This document shows positions 25,427 through 35,167 of a stretch of DNA of 56,850 nt, piece by piece. Under the pieces are notes generated by a model. That model did not search any database, was not told where the DNA came from, and was given only the letters and a program-made list of their open reading frames with translations. The translations under genes and the position numbers were made by a program. Position 1 is the first letter of the stretch. Each line of letters starts with the position of its first letter. The DNA is from Deltaproteobacteria bacterium (GTDB lineage: Bacteria; Desulfobacterota; JAFDED01), in the NCBI GenBank assembly GCA_019310535.1, contig JAFDED010000042.1, positions 1-56,850 of the forward strand, in the 5' to 3' direction.

Positions 25427-27712
25427 ATGGATCCAGGAAAACTCGAAGAACAATACAGGGAACTTGAAGAGAAGTTCCGGACCATGGTGAATTCTGGTAA
25501 CGATGGCATCGTAGTCTTGAACCAGGATTACAGAGTGGAGTTTGCCAACCAGATCGCCTCATTGGCCACGGGTTTTCCCATGTCAGAGCTTATCGGGATG
25601 GACTTCATGCGCCTCTTCAATGAAGAGAACAAGCGCTTCATGAGGCAAATGTTCGACAAAAGACAACTCGGCGGCGATTTGCGATACTGCTGCGAACTTG
25701 AGATTATCACCTCCGATGGCACCATCAAAGATGCAGAGATTTGTATTACGTATACCCGGGACACAAAAGGCGAAACAAAAATCTATGCATTTCTCAGGGA
25801 CATCTCGGAGCGGAAACGGATGGAGCGGGAAATCCGCGAGGCAACGCGTAAGTTGCAGAAAATTTCCGAGATGGGAGACGACGGCATTTTCGTATTTGAC
25901 GAGAACTATCGGATCGAGTTTGTAAACACCATGGCGTCGGAGTTGACGGGTTATCCGCGAAACAAGCTCATTGGCATGAATTTCAAAGCACTTTTGAGCG
26001 AAGAAGATCAGAAATTTCTCGCCAACATGCATATCGAACTGGGGAAGGATGAGAATCGGCGGGTTTGCACTGAGATGGAAATCATCAAGGTTAACGACGG
26101 GCGATTAGACGCCGAGGTATGCATCACTTTGTCCAAGACCGATGATGGGCAAATCAAGACCTACGCTTATGTTCGGGACATTAGTGAACGTAAAAAATTT
26201 CAACTAAAACTAAAAGAATCGGAAGAAAAATACCGTACCCTCTTCGAGCGTGTACCTCATGGCATATTTATCAGCAGTCCAGGGGGGAAGTTCCTGGATT
26301 GTAATCAGGCACTGGTGGACATGTTGGGCTATGACAGCAAAGAAGAACTGTGTCAAATCGACCTTGCTACAGACTTATACGTGGACCCGAGACAGCGCGA
26401 AGATTTCAAGCAAGCAGTCGAACGAGAAGGCTTTGTAAAAGATATGGAAGTGAAGTTCAAGAAAAAAAACGGCACGAAAATAAACATCTTGCTCACAGGC
26501 CATGTTAAAAAGGATATCCATGGAAATGTAATAAATTATGAAGGCCTGAATGTTGATATCACTGAGAAAAAGAAGTACGAAGAAAAGCTGCGCGAATCGG
26601 AAGAGAAGTTCCGAACACTGTTTGAGCGGGTGCGTCACGGGGTTTACATCAGCAGTCGTGAAGGAAAGTTCCTGGACTGCAACCAGGCCCTGTTGGATAT
26701 GCTGGGCTACGGGAGCAAAGAGGAACTCTTCCGCATTGACCTTGCCAGAGATCTGTACGAATCTCCGAAAGATCGGGAAGCTTTCCAGCAACAGATGGAA
26801 AAAGACGGGTTCGTGAAAGATCTGGAATTGGTCTTCAAAAAGAAAAACGGGGAAAAGATCACGGTTCTCCTCACGGGCCATACCAACACTGACAAATCAG
26901 GAAAAGTCATAGGATACCAGGGTCTGATAGTTGACATCACCGAGAAAAAGCGTTTCGAGGAACAGCTCAAGGAGTTAAATGTTCGATATATGGAACTGTT
27001 GGGATTCGCCACCCACGAGTTGATCCAACCTCTGGGAGTAATCAAAGGATTCTTGAACATGATGGCGGAAGAGGCCCTTCCTCCCGAAAAGCAAAAACGG
27101 GCCATATTCTTGATGACAAGAAATACAAATATGCTTATAAATATGAGTCACAAATACCTAGAATTGGCCAAACTGGAAAGCGGCGAGATTGAAGTTCGCA
27201 AATCCTCGTGCAACCTTTTCGAGGAGGTTGTGGCGCCCATCATTGATGATTACACTGCCAAACTAACCCAGATGGGAATGCAGGTTATCATAGAAAACGA
27301 AGATGAATTCCGCGATGTAGGTATTTACGCAGACCCTTTACTCCTCCGGATAGTTTACTCCAACCTCATCTCCAATGCGGTGCGCTACGGGAAACCCAAT
27401 GGGAAAATATTTATGGGGTGCAAGATTGAAGAAGACCACTACAAGCTCCATGTAAAAAACGACGGCACTGGCGTTCCCAGAGATCGGTTGTCCTGGATTT
27501 TTGAGAAGTTCAGCCGCGTCGAATCCATAAAGAAAAAGGTAAAGGGAGCCGGTATGGGGCTGTATAACACCCGTGAGATCATCAGGAGACACGGCGGCGA
27601 GATCTGGGCGGAGTCCGAGGAAGGAGAATGGGCGGATTTTGTTTTCACCTTGCCAAGGCTTATACGCAAGGTTCATGACACTGTTGAAGTCCACCAGAGC
27701 ATCGGAGCGTGA
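25427..27712 (+). CDS. Cytosolic sensor histidine kinase with four PAS domains
   Basis: About 761 aa from ATG 25427 (MDPGKLEEQY) with GGGAG six bases upstream; the frame is open from 25292. Four PAS/PAC modules lie at roughly 15-130, 140-250, 263-380 and 385-505; the third and fourth are near duplicates (FERV.HG...GKFLDCNQAL). Then come a HisKA-type helix with His530 (THELIQPLG), an N box LISNAVRYG, and G boxes with NDGTGVPRD and KGAGMGLYNTREI. There are no membrane segments, so it senses an intracellular cue, perhaps redox state or a small ligand. It lies between two single-domain regulators, its likely partners. Confidence 0.92.
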   Translation: MDPGKLEEQYRELEEKFRTMVNSGNDGIVVLNQDYRVEFANQIASLATGFPMSELIGMDFMRLFNEENKRFMRQMFDKRQLGGDLRYCCELEIITSDGTIKDAEICITYTRDTKGETKIYAFLRDISERKRMEREIREATRKLQKISEMGDDGIFVFDENYRIEFVNTMASELTGYPRNKLIGMNFKALLSEEDQKFLANMHIELGKDENRRVCTEMEIIKVNDGRLDAEVCITLSKTDDGQIKTYAYVRDISERKKFQLKLKESEEKYRTLFERVPHGIFISSPGGKFLDCNQALVDMLGYDSKEELCQIDLATDLYVDPRQREDFKQAVEREGFVKDMEVKFKKKNGTKINILLTGHVKKDIHGNVINYEGLNVDITEKKKYEEKLRESEEKFRTLFERVRHGVYISSREGKFLDCNQALLDMLGYGSKEELFRIDLARDLYESPKDREAFQQQMEKDGFVKDLELVFKKKNGEKITVLLTGHTNTDKSGKVIGYQGLIVDITEKKRFEEQLKELNVRYMELLGFATHELIQPLGVIKGFLNMMAEEALPPEKQKRAIFLMTRNTNMLINMSHKYLELAKLESGEIEVRKSSCNLFEEVVAPIIDDYTAKLTQMGMQVIIENEDEFRDVGIYADPLLLRIVYSNLISNAVRYGKPNGKIFMGCKIEEDHYKLHVKNDGTGVPRDRLSWIFEKFSRVESIKKKVKGAGMGLYNTREIIRRHGGEIWAESEEGEWADFVFTLPRLIRKVHDTVEVHQSIGA

Positions 27713-27746
27713 TGCTTGAATATATCTAGGGTCGGGAGGTATTTCT

Positions 27747-28133
27747 TTGGAGAGACCAAAAAAGATCTTGGTGATTGACGACGAGCCGGATGTTGTCGAG
27801 ATGATCACCATGGCTCTGGAAAGTGCGGACTTCGCGGTGATAAGCGCTTATAACGGCGCTGTGGGCCTGGAGAAAGCAAGGGATGAAAAGCCCGATGCCA
27901 TCGTACTCGATATCATGATGCCCGAAAAGGACGGCTTTGTCACCTGTAAAGAGCTTAAAGCCAGTTCGGAAACAGAACACATTCCTATTTTGATCCTTAC
28001 AGGAATCAGGGAGCACTTATCCAACAGTCGATATGCCAAAAGCATGGGACTCAGCTTAGAGGCTGAAGACTTTTTGGAAAAGCCCGTCAACCCCAAGGAG
28101 ATCATTAAACGGGTTAGTGAAATGCTTGAGTGA
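27747..28133 (+). CDS. Single-domain response regulator (CheY-like)
   Basis: 128 aa from a TTG start with GGGAGGT six bases upstream. Receiver domain with DDE at 11-13, phospho-acceptor Asp55 in VLDIMMPEKDG, ILTG and EKP. It follows the kinase after 34 bases and sits about 100 bases before the metF-hdr operon. No output domain. Confidence 0.92.
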   Translation: MERPKKILVIDDEPDVVEMITMALESADFAVISAYNGAVGLEKARDEKPDAIVLDIMMPEKDGFVTCKELKASSETEHIPILILTGIREHLSNSRYAKSMGLSLEAEDFLEKPVNPKEIIKRVSEMLE

Positions 28134-28162
28134 GAACGTTCGGCACCAATTCGGGGAACCTT

Positions 28163-28192
28163 TTGAATCCTCTATTGATATGGTAGTATATT
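28163..28192 (+). promoter_or_regulatory. Possible promoter of the metF-hdr-met operon
   Basis: TTGAAT 28163-28168, 18-base spacer, TATATT 28187-28192, about 50 bases before the first metF-like gene. A moderate match only. Confidence 0.45.
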
Positions 28193-28240
28193 CTTCCCGG
28201 CGGCTTTGCCGTGCGATGCTTTCTAACAGGAAGGTGCGGA

Positions 28241-29113
28241 ATGAATTTTAAAAAACTTTTGGATTCTTCCAAGTTCGTTTTGATCTGCGAACTCCAGCCT
28301 CCAAAAGGTGTGGATACCACCGAACTCATCGATAACGCCAAAAGTATCAAAGGACGAGTGGACGCCATCTATGTACCGGAACTGCCCGGTGCCGTCATGA
28401 CGCTGGGGTCCCTGGCCGCCTGCAGGATTATCGGCGACATGGGATTCACTTCAATCTTCGAGGTGAATTGCAGCAACAAAAACCGGCTTGCCTTGCAGTC
28501 CGAACTGCTTAGTGCATCAGCGCTGGGTATCGAGAACGTTATAGTAAGATCCGGCGAAGATCCCACCTTGGGCGACCACCACGAGTCCAAACCGGTCTTC
28601 GATCTGGACCGCTTCCATCTCTTGACCGCCATTCAGAAACTCCAGGAGGGTTTCGACATGGCCGGGGGAGATCTCCAGGGTGCTCCCCGCTTCTGCACCG
28701 GAGCAGTGGTTAACATCTCAGGCAAAGAGCCTGCGCTTGACCTGGAAATCCAGGACATGGAGAAAATGATCCGGCTGGGTGCTGATTTTTTCCTGACTAC
28801 GGCCGTTTTTGACATGAGTCGTTTCGAAAAATTTATGAAGCGCGCTGAACGGTTCCATATCCCCATCATGGCGGAGGTTGTGATACTCAAATCGGTCAGT
28901 ATGGCGAAATATATGAACAAGTTCATGGACGACGTATCCATTCCAGAAGCCATTATCGATGGCCTCAAAAACTCCCCTGATAGGACCCGTGCGGGTCTCG
29001 ATATTGCCGCCGAGATAATTCGAGATCTGAAGGCTCTCTGCCGCGGGGTCCACATTCGTAGCTTCGGCTGGGAGAAAAAAATTCCCTTGGTACTCAATGC
29101 AGCAAGGGTATAA
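28241..29113 (+). CDS. MetF-like methylenetetrahydrofolate reductase paralogue
   Basis: About 290 aa from ATG 28241 (MNFKKLLDSS) with GGAAGGTGCGGA upstream. TIM-barrel MTHFR fold: CELQPPKG replaces the usual FEFFPP/ECGPP active-site Glu region, NKNRLALQSELLSASALGI matches the flavin-binding segment, and VIVRSGEDP replaces LSGD. Compared with the MetF at 36351-37280 it lacks several typical residues around the folate pocket (VPELPG instead of VTDNQT). It is probably a variant subunit of the MetF-Hdr complex or a reductase for another pterin. It opens the operon. Confidence 0.78.
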   Translation: MNFKKLLDSSKFVLICELQPPKGVDTTELIDNAKSIKGRVDAIYVPELPGAVMTLGSLAACRIIGDMGFTSIFEVNCSNKNRLALQSELLSASALGIENVIVRSGEDPTLGDHHESKPVFDLDRFHLLTAIQKLQEGFDMAGGDLQGAPRFCTGAVVNISGKEPALDLEIQDMEKMIRLGADFFLTTAVFDMSRFEKFMKRAERFHIPIMAEVVILKSVSMAKYMNKFMDDVSIPEAIIDGLKNSPDRTRAGLDIAAEIIRDLKALCRGVHIRSFGWEKKIPLVLNAARV

Positions 29114-29173
29114 CATCGGCTCTTCCTGAGTTGGGCAGGCTCGTTCACGGATTTTAACAACGGGAGGCTGAAA

Positions 29174-29791
29174 GTGGGGGTAATTTTGCGCACAGAGAAG
29201 GCGGTGGAGAAATTGGAAGCATCTGGACTTCAAACCGACAAAAGCATCATCAATCTTGACGAATCTTTCGCCCGGCATATCGGGCTCTTGAGCGGGCAAT
29301 CGCTGGCAGAATGCTACCAGTGTGTCAAGTGCTCTGCCGGATGTCCGGTGGCATCCGCCATGGACATACTCCCGCACCAAATAATCCGGATGGTCCAATA
29401 TGGAATCAAAGAAACCGTTTTGTCCTCACAAACTATCTGGATCTGCGCCTCATGTTATACGTGCAGCGTACGCTGCCCGAATGGCATCGACATCGCCCAC
29501 ATCATGGATGTCCTTCGTCAGATCTCCCTTGCTGAGGGGTTTCCACCCGGCGAGAAAAACGTCCCGGAGTTCCACTCGGCCTTCCTTTCTTCTGTTAAAA
29601 AAACAGGCCGTGTCTACGAACTGGGTATGCTTGCCCGCTACAAGTTCAGGACGGGAACCTTCATGCAGGATATGAAATTAGGGGCAAAGATGTTCCTCAA
29701 GGGCAAGATCAAATTGTTGCCCCATAAGATTCGTCGCCTCGGCGAGGTACGCCGAATGTTTCAGGCAGCGAGCAATAGGGAGTCAAAATGA
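29174..29791 (+). CDS. hdrC: Heterodisulfide reductase subunit C-like (2x4Fe-4S)
   Basis: 205 aa from GTG 29174 with GGGAGG six bases upstream. Two cluster motifs, CYQCVKCSAGCP and CASCYTCSVRCP, followed by a helical C-terminus. HdrC passes electrons between HdrA and HdrB. In non-methanogens, HdrABC feeds electrons to partners such as MetF. The stop overlaps the hdrB start (ATGA). Confidence 0.92.
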   Translation: MGVILRTEKAVEKLEASGLQTDKSIINLDESFARHIGLLSGQSLAECYQCVKCSAGCPVASAMDILPHQIIRMVQYGIKETVLSSQTIWICASCYTCSVRCPNGIDIAHIMDVLRQISLAEGFPPGEKNVPEFHSAFLSSVKKTGRVYELGMLARYKFRTGTFMQDMKLGAKMFLKGKIKLLPHKIRRLGEVRRMFQAASNRESK

Positions 29792-30639
29792 TAGTCTCTT
29801 ATTATCCGGGGTGTTCTCTGGAGAGCACCGCTAGCGAATACGATCAGTCCCTTCGTGCTGTTTGTGGTGAGATGGGCATTGAGCTGCGGGAGCTGGATGA
29901 TTGGAACTGCTGCGGCGCCTCATCGGCCCACTGCACCAACGAGAAGCTCTCAGTGGCACTTCCGGCAAGAACCCTTGCCATCGCCCAAAAACACCCGGAA
30001 GACCTTCTTGTCCCCTGCGTGGCCTGTTTCAGTCGGCTTCGGTGGGCTGAGAAGCGGATCAAGGATGGCAAAGCTCCGGATATGGAAATTTCATACGCCG
30101 GTAAAGTACCTATCAGGCACGCTGTGGACATCCTTGGCCAGGATGAACCGGTAGAAATAATTAAAAAGAAAATCCGAAAACCTCTCGCCGGCCTGCGACT
30201 TGTAAGCTATTACGGCTGTCTGACCGTACGTCCGCCGGATGTTACCGGCTACAGCGATTTTGAGAACCCCACTGACATGGACCGGCTCATGGAGATTACC
30301 GGCGCTGAGATCATCGATTGGCCTTACAAAACCGAATGCTGCGGGGGAAGCCTCGCCATCTCCCGGCCGGATCTCGTAGTACAGCTCTCCGGGAAACTCC
30401 TTTCCATGGTCAGGGAGGCAGGCGCAGAGGCTGTGGTGGTGGGGTGTCCCATGTGCCATGCCAACCTGGATACCCGACAGGAGGAAATATCTCAACAAAT
30501 AGGTGAGGAATTTCATGTTCCTATTTTTTATTTTACTGAACTTTTGGGCGTGGCCATGGGTAATCCCCGGGCCGGTCAATGGCTGAAAAAGCATATCGTA
30601 GATCCCAGGCGCCTTTTAGCTAACAAAAATCTTATATAA
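29788..30639 (+). CDS. hdrB: Heterodisulfide reductase subunit B-like (CCG domains)
   Basis: 283 aa. Two CCG modules: YYPGCSLE with NCCGASSAH, and SYYGC with ECCGGSLAIS followed by GCPMCHANLD. In methanogen HdrB these cysteines hold two non-cubane Fe-S clusters that reduce the heterodisulfide; here the acceptor is likely a different partner. It overlaps hdrC by four bases. Confidence 0.93.
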   Translation: MIVSYYPGCSLESTASEYDQSLRAVCGEMGIELRELDDWNCCGASSAHCTNEKLSVALPARTLAIAQKHPEDLLVPCVACFSRLRWAEKRIKDGKAPDMEISYAGKVPIRHAVDILGQDEPVEIIKKKIRKPLAGLRLVSYYGCLTVRPPDVTGYSDFENPTDMDRLMEITGAEIIDWPYKTECCGGSLAISRPDLVVQLSGKLLSMVREAGAEAVVVGCPMCHANLDTRQEEISQQIGEEFHVPIFYFTELLGVAMGNPRAGQWLKKHIVDPRRLLANKNLI

Positions 30640-30694
30640 CCTGCCCAGGTAAACAGGAATATTTTTCAATCAGCGAAAACAGGTGGTTTTTACC

Positions 30695-33600
30695 ATGAAA
30701 GAGAAGAATATCGATCAAAAAACCAACCCTACCAATGGAGAAGGAAAATCGGCAGTAAAAGAGCCTTCGGGTTCAGTCATGGTGGTGGGTGCGGGCATTG
30801 CAGGCATCCAGGCCTCGCTCGATCTGGCTGAGGCAGGTTTTTATGTCCACCTTGTGGAAAAGAGCCCGGTCATTGGAGGCGTAATGGCGCAGTTGGACAA
30901 GACGTTCCCCACCAACGACTGCGCCATGTGCATCATATCTCCTAAGCTGGTGGAGTGCGGCCGTCATCTCAATATCAATATCATCGCCTATTCAGATATT
31001 GAAAAGATCGAAGGGGAGCCGGGGCATTTCAAAGTCCGCTTGAAAAAGCGCTCACGTTTCATAGACGAGGCAAAGTGCACTGGATGTGGAGAGTGCGTGG
31101 AGGTGTGTCCTGTCCAGGTGCCCAGCGAGTTCGATATGGGCCTCAGTGAACGCAAGGCCATTTATCGGCCCTATCCGCAGGCCTTTCCCAACGTCTTCAC
31201 CATTAACAAGATGGACCGTCCCCCCTGCGTCAACTCCTGCCCCGCCGGAACGAACATCCAGGGGTATGTGGCGTTGATCGCCCGGGGGAAATACCCGGAG
31301 GCAGTTGAACTGATCCGGGAGAAACTGCCCTTCCCCCGCACGCTGGGACGCATCTGCTCGAGGCCCTGCGAGGCTCAGTGCCGACGCGATGAGGTTGAGG
31401 AACCGGTGGCCATCCGTGCGCTGAAGCGCTTCGTGTGCGACCTGCCGGAGATCGAGCCATGGGACATCGCCCCCGGCCCGGATCAGGGCAAAAACGTGGC
31501 CATAGTCGGAGGCGGCCCCGCAGGCATGACGGCCGCCATTGAACTTAGGAGAATGGGATATGCCGTTACCCTGTTCGAATCGGGCCCTGCACTGGGAGGA
31601 ACCATGCGAACGGGTATTCCTGAGTTTCGCTTGCCGCGCGATGTCCTGGACGATGAGGTGCAGGTTATCAATCGGATGGGTGTGAATGTTCACCTGAACG
31701 CCACAGTGGGCAAAGATATAGAACTGGATCGGATTCAGAAGGATCACGATGCGGTGTTCCTCGCCATCGGTGCCCAGCTCAGCGCCCGCCTCAGAATGGA
31801 TGGGGAAGATCTCTCGGGCGTTCTTCACGGTCTTGATTTCCTTCGCCGCGTGAATGCCGGCGAGCGGCCCTCGGTCGGACACCGGGTGCTGGTCATCGGG
31901 GGCGGGAACGTAGCTGTTGACGTGGCACAGGCATCTTTGCGGTTGGGAGCGCGGGAAGTAAGCATGGCGTGCCTGGAAAAACGGGAAGAGATGCCCGCTT
32001 TCGAGGACGCCATCCAGGACGTCCTGGAAGAGGGCGTGAATCTCATGTGCTCCCTGGGTCCCAGACGATTTCTTTCGGAAAACGGGCGCGTAACAGGCCT
32101 TGAGATGAAATGGTGCGTTTCCGTGTTTGATGAGCAGGGACGGTTCAGTCCTAAGTTCGACGAGTCCCGTCTCAACACACTAGAAGCTGATACCATCATC
32201 GTGGCCATCGGCCAGCAGTCGGACACCGAGTTCGCCCGCAAGGCGCTGAACCTGGATGGTGTTCGAGGCATTCCATCAGATCCCGTTACTTTCCAAACAT
32301 CAGTGCCTAATGTCTTTGCGGGCGGAGACGTTGTGAGCGGCCCTGCATCAGTTGTCCAGTCCATTGCCCATGGTCGTGAGGTTGCCATTTCTATCGACCG
32401 ATTTTTCCGGGGCGAGGATCTGCGTGAGGGGCGGGAGAAAGTCCCTAAGGGAGATACATGGCGACCCATACCACCCAGAGAGCCCAAAAAGCCTAGGACC
32501 ATTGTCCCCACTCTTCCTGTCCGAGATAGAATCCACAACTTTGAGGAAATGGAGCTGAGCTTCAACCAGGAGCAGGCCGTCACGGAGGCCTTGCGCTGCT
32601 TGAGTTGCGGTATATGCTCAGAATGCATGCAATGCGAAGTTACCTGTAAGGCTGAGGCCGTCAACCACAACCTTCAGGATCAGATGGTGGAGATGGAGGT
32701 GGGATCTGTCATCCTCAGCCCGGGATTCAACCAGCTTAACCCCGAACTAAAAGGAGAGTATGGCTACGGTCGATACCCCAATGTTATAACCAGCCTGGAG
32801 TTCGAGCGGATACTGAGCGCCTCCGGTCCCTTCCAGGGTGAGGTTCGGCGGCCTTCCGACCGGAGCCATCCCAGGAAGGTGGCCTGGATCCAGTGCGTCG
32901 GCTCCCGAGACAAGGAACAGGGCAACGAATATTGCTCCGCGGCCTGCTGTATGTATGCAACCAAGGAGGCCATTATCGCCAGAGAACACGACGCCAACAT
33001 TGAACCCACCGTTTTTTATATGGACATTCGGGCGCACGGCAAAGAATTCGACTCATATTACGAAAGGGCCAAGAATGAGTATAGCGTGCGATATATTCGC
33101 AGCATGATATCCAAAGTGGTCGAGCGGCCAAGATCGAGGAACCTCCTGATTACCTATGTGGACGAGCAGGGAAACATTCGGGAGGAAGAATTCGACCTGG
33201 TGGTTCTCTCTGTGGGTATGGTGCCATCGCCTGGGACTCGCGAGCTGGCAGAGAAGCTTGATGTCGATCTTGACCGCTACGGTTTTTGCAAGACCGACCA
33301 GTTTAACCCCGTGGGGACATCCCGACCTGGTGTGTTCGTCGCGGGCGTCTGGCAGGGTCCCAAGGATATTCCCGAGACAGTGGCACAGGCCAGCGGAGCT
33401 GCTGCTTATGCGGCAAAGGTGATCGCCCCCGCCCGGGGCACCCTGACCACGCGAAAGGAATATCCGGCTGAATCCCAGGTGGAGGGAGAGGAGCCGCGCA
33501 TCGGGGTTTTCGTATGCAATTGCGGCATTAACATCGGTGGGGTGGTCAACGTACCTGAGGTCGCTGAGTTCGCCTCCAGGCTCCCCCATGTGGTTGTGGC

Positions 33601-35167
33601 CGACCACAACCTTTACACGTGCTCCCAGGACACCCAGGAAAAAATCAAGAATCTCATAGAGGAGCACCGCCTCAACAGGGTGATTGTTGCCAGTTGCTCC
33701 CCACGGACCCATGAGCCCTTATTCCAGGAAACTATACGTGAAGCAGGGCTCAACAAGTACCTCTTTGAGATGGCCAATATCCGCGACCAGTGTTCCTGGG
33801 TACACATGCAAGATAAAGAACGGGCCACCCAGAAAGCCAAGGACCTGGTTAAGGGCGCAGTGGCCAATGCAGCACTCATAAGGCCCCTTCACGAACTGCC
33901 GCGTCCTGTGAAGACCAGAGGACTCGTCATCGGCGGCGGACTGGCCGGCATGACCGCGGCTCTGAACCTGGCCGACCAGGGCTTCGATGTCTCGCTGATA
34001 GAAAAGGAAGGGTTTCTTGGAGGCAATCTTCACCGTGTGCACACCACACTACAGGGGCATGACGTCAGAGCCTATTTGCGGAAAATGGAGGAGCGTGTCC
34101 GTAACCATCGATTGATCCAGGTGTTCGCCAATGCCACGGTGGTCGATTTCTCGGGTTATAAGGGCAATTTCACCACCGAGATCATGATCGCCCCCGGAGC
34201 GGTTACCCGCAAAATTGAGCATGGCGTTGTCATCGTTGCCACCGGCGGCGAGGAAATGAAACCCGGTGAGTTTCACTATGGCGAAGATCCCCGGATTATC
34301 ACTCAACTGGAACTGGAGGAGAAGATCGCAACCCAGCCCGAGGAGATCACCGCCGCAAGGCGGATCGTCATGATCCAGTGCGTGGGCTCCAGGGAGTCCG
34401 GTCATCCCTCCTGCAGCCGGATCTGCTGCCAGGAGGCCGTAAAGAACGCTTTAAAAATCAAGGAGTTGAACCCGGATGCCCAGGTAATAGTCCTGTACCG
34501 GGATCTGAGGACCTACGGTCTCATGGAAGAATATTACACAAAGGCCCGCAAGGAAGGGGTACTTTTCATCCGTTACGAGCCTGAGGATAAACCTCAAGTG
34601 GAGCTTGAACAGGGAAAAATCGCCGTTACCCTAACCGATCTGTCCTTGATGAGGACAATTCAGCTCCAGCCGGACCTACTGGTCCTCTCCGCGGGCATTG
34701 TGCCCGCGGAAAACGAGGAACTGGCGACCATGTTGAAGGTCTCGCGCACCAGCGAGGAGTTTTTCCTCGAAGCGCACATGAAGCTCAGACCCGTGGACTT
34801 CTCCACCGATGGAATATATCTGTGCGGAATGGCCCACTCTCCCAAGCTCATCGGTGAGTCCATCGCTCAGGCCGCCGCGGCCGCGAGCCGGGCAAGCACC
34901 ATCCTGTCAAAGGAAGAAATGCAGGTTGGCGGGGTGGTGGCCGTGGTGAACGAGGATTTGTGCGCGGCATGCCTGACATGCGTTCGCGCATGCGCATATA
35001 ACGTGCCTGTTATCAACGAGCGAGGGAAGGCTGAGATCGAAATGGCCAAGTGCCAGGGTTGCGGTACCTGCGTGGCCGAGTGCCCGGGCAAGGCTATAGA
35101 GCTTCAACATTACACCGATGTACAAATTATTCGAAAATGCGCGGCCATATTGGAGGAGGTGGCCTGA
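30695..35167 (+). CDS. hdrA: Giant HdrA fusion: two HdrA-like modules with a GltD-like NAD(P)H domain
   Basis: About 1490 aa from ATG 30695 (a GTG at 30683 is possible). Order of domains: HdrA FAD fold (VVGAGIAGIQAS, DCAMCIISPK), a ferredoxin motif CTGCGECVEVCP near 130, then an inserted glutamate-synthase small-subunit-like unit. The insert spans about 175-575: CVNSCPAGTNIQGY, CSRPCEAQCRR, FAD motif IVGGGPAGMTAA near 270, NAD(P) motif VIGGGNVAVDVA near 400, FAGGD near 541. The first HdrA module then resumes (CLSCGICSECMQC). A second HdrA-like module follows (CNCGINIGG near 941, IGGGLAGMTAALN near 1078), and two C-terminal 4Fe-4S motifs (CAACLTC, CQGCGTC). It likely bifurcates or confurcates electrons between NAD(P)H, ferredoxin and HdrBC. 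The stop overlaps the mvhD start (TGATG). Confidence 0.93.
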   Translation: MKEKNIDQKTNPTNGEGKSAVKEPSGSVMVVGAGIAGIQASLDLAEAGFYVHLVEKSPVIGGVMAQLDKTFPTNDCAMCIISPKLVECGRHLNINIIAYSDIEKIEGEPGHFKVRLKKRSRFIDEAKCTGCGECVEVCPVQVPSEFDMGLSERKAIYRPYPQAFPNVFTINKMDRPPCVNSCPAGTNIQGYVALIARGKYPEAVELIREKLPFPRTLGRICSRPCEAQCRRDEVEEPVAIRALKRFVCDLPEIEPWDIAPGPDQGKNVAIVGGGPAGMTAAIELRRMGYAVTLFESGPALGGTMRTGIPEFRLPRDVLDDEVQVINRMGVNVHLNATVGKDIELDRIQKDHDAVFLAIGAQLSARLRMDGEDLSGVLHGLDFLRRVNAGERPSVGHRVLVIGGGNVAVDVAQASLRLGAREVSMACLEKREEMPAFEDAIQDVLEEGVNLMCSLGPRRFLSENGRVTGLEMKWCVSVFDEQGRFSPKFDESRLNTLEADTIIVAIGQQSDTEFARKALNLDGVRGIPSDPVTFQTSVPNVFAGGDVVSGPASVVQSIAHGREVAISIDRFFRGEDLREGREKVPKGDTWRPIPPREPKKPRTIVPTLPVRDRIHNFEEMELSFNQEQAVTEALRCLSCGICSECMQCEVTCKAEAVNHNLQDQMVEMEVGSVILSPGFNQLNPELKGEYGYGRYPNVITSLEFERILSASGPFQGEVRRPSDRSHPRKVAWIQCVGSRDKEQGNEYCSAACCMYATKEAIIAREHDANIEPTVFYMDIRAHGKEFDSYYERAKNEYSVRYIRSMISKVVERPRSRNLLITYVDEQGNIREEEFDLVVLSVGMVPSPGTRELAEKLDVDLDRYGFCKTDQFNPVGTSRPGVFVAGVWQGPKDIPETVAQASGAAAYAAKVIAPARGTLTTRKEYPAESQVEGEEPRIGVFVCNCGINIGGVVNVPEVAEFASRLPHVVVADHNLYTCSQDTQEKIKNLIEEHRLNRVIVASCSPRTHEPLFQETIREAGLNKYLFEMANIRDQCSWVHMQDKERATQKAKDLVKGAVANAALIRPLHELPRPVKTRGLVIGGGLAGMTAALNLADQGFDVSLIEKEGFLGGNLHRVHTTLQGHDVRAYLRKMEERVRNHRLIQVFANATVVDFSGYKGNFTTEIMIAPGAVTRKIEHGVVIVATGGEEMKPGEFHYGEDPRIITQLELEEKIATQPEEITAARRIVMIQCVGSRESGHPSCSRICCQEAVKNALKIKELNPDAQVIVLYRDLRTYGLMEEYYTKARKEGVLFIRYEPEDKPQVELEQGKIAVTLTDLSLMRTIQLQPDLLVLSAGIVPAENEELATMLKVSRTSEEFFLEAHMKLRPVDFSTDGIYLCGMAHSPKLIGESIAQAAAAASRASTILSKEEMQVGGVVAVVNEDLCAACLTCVRACAYNVPVINERGKAEIEMAKCQGCGTCVAECPGKAIELQHYTDVQIIRKCAAILEEVA

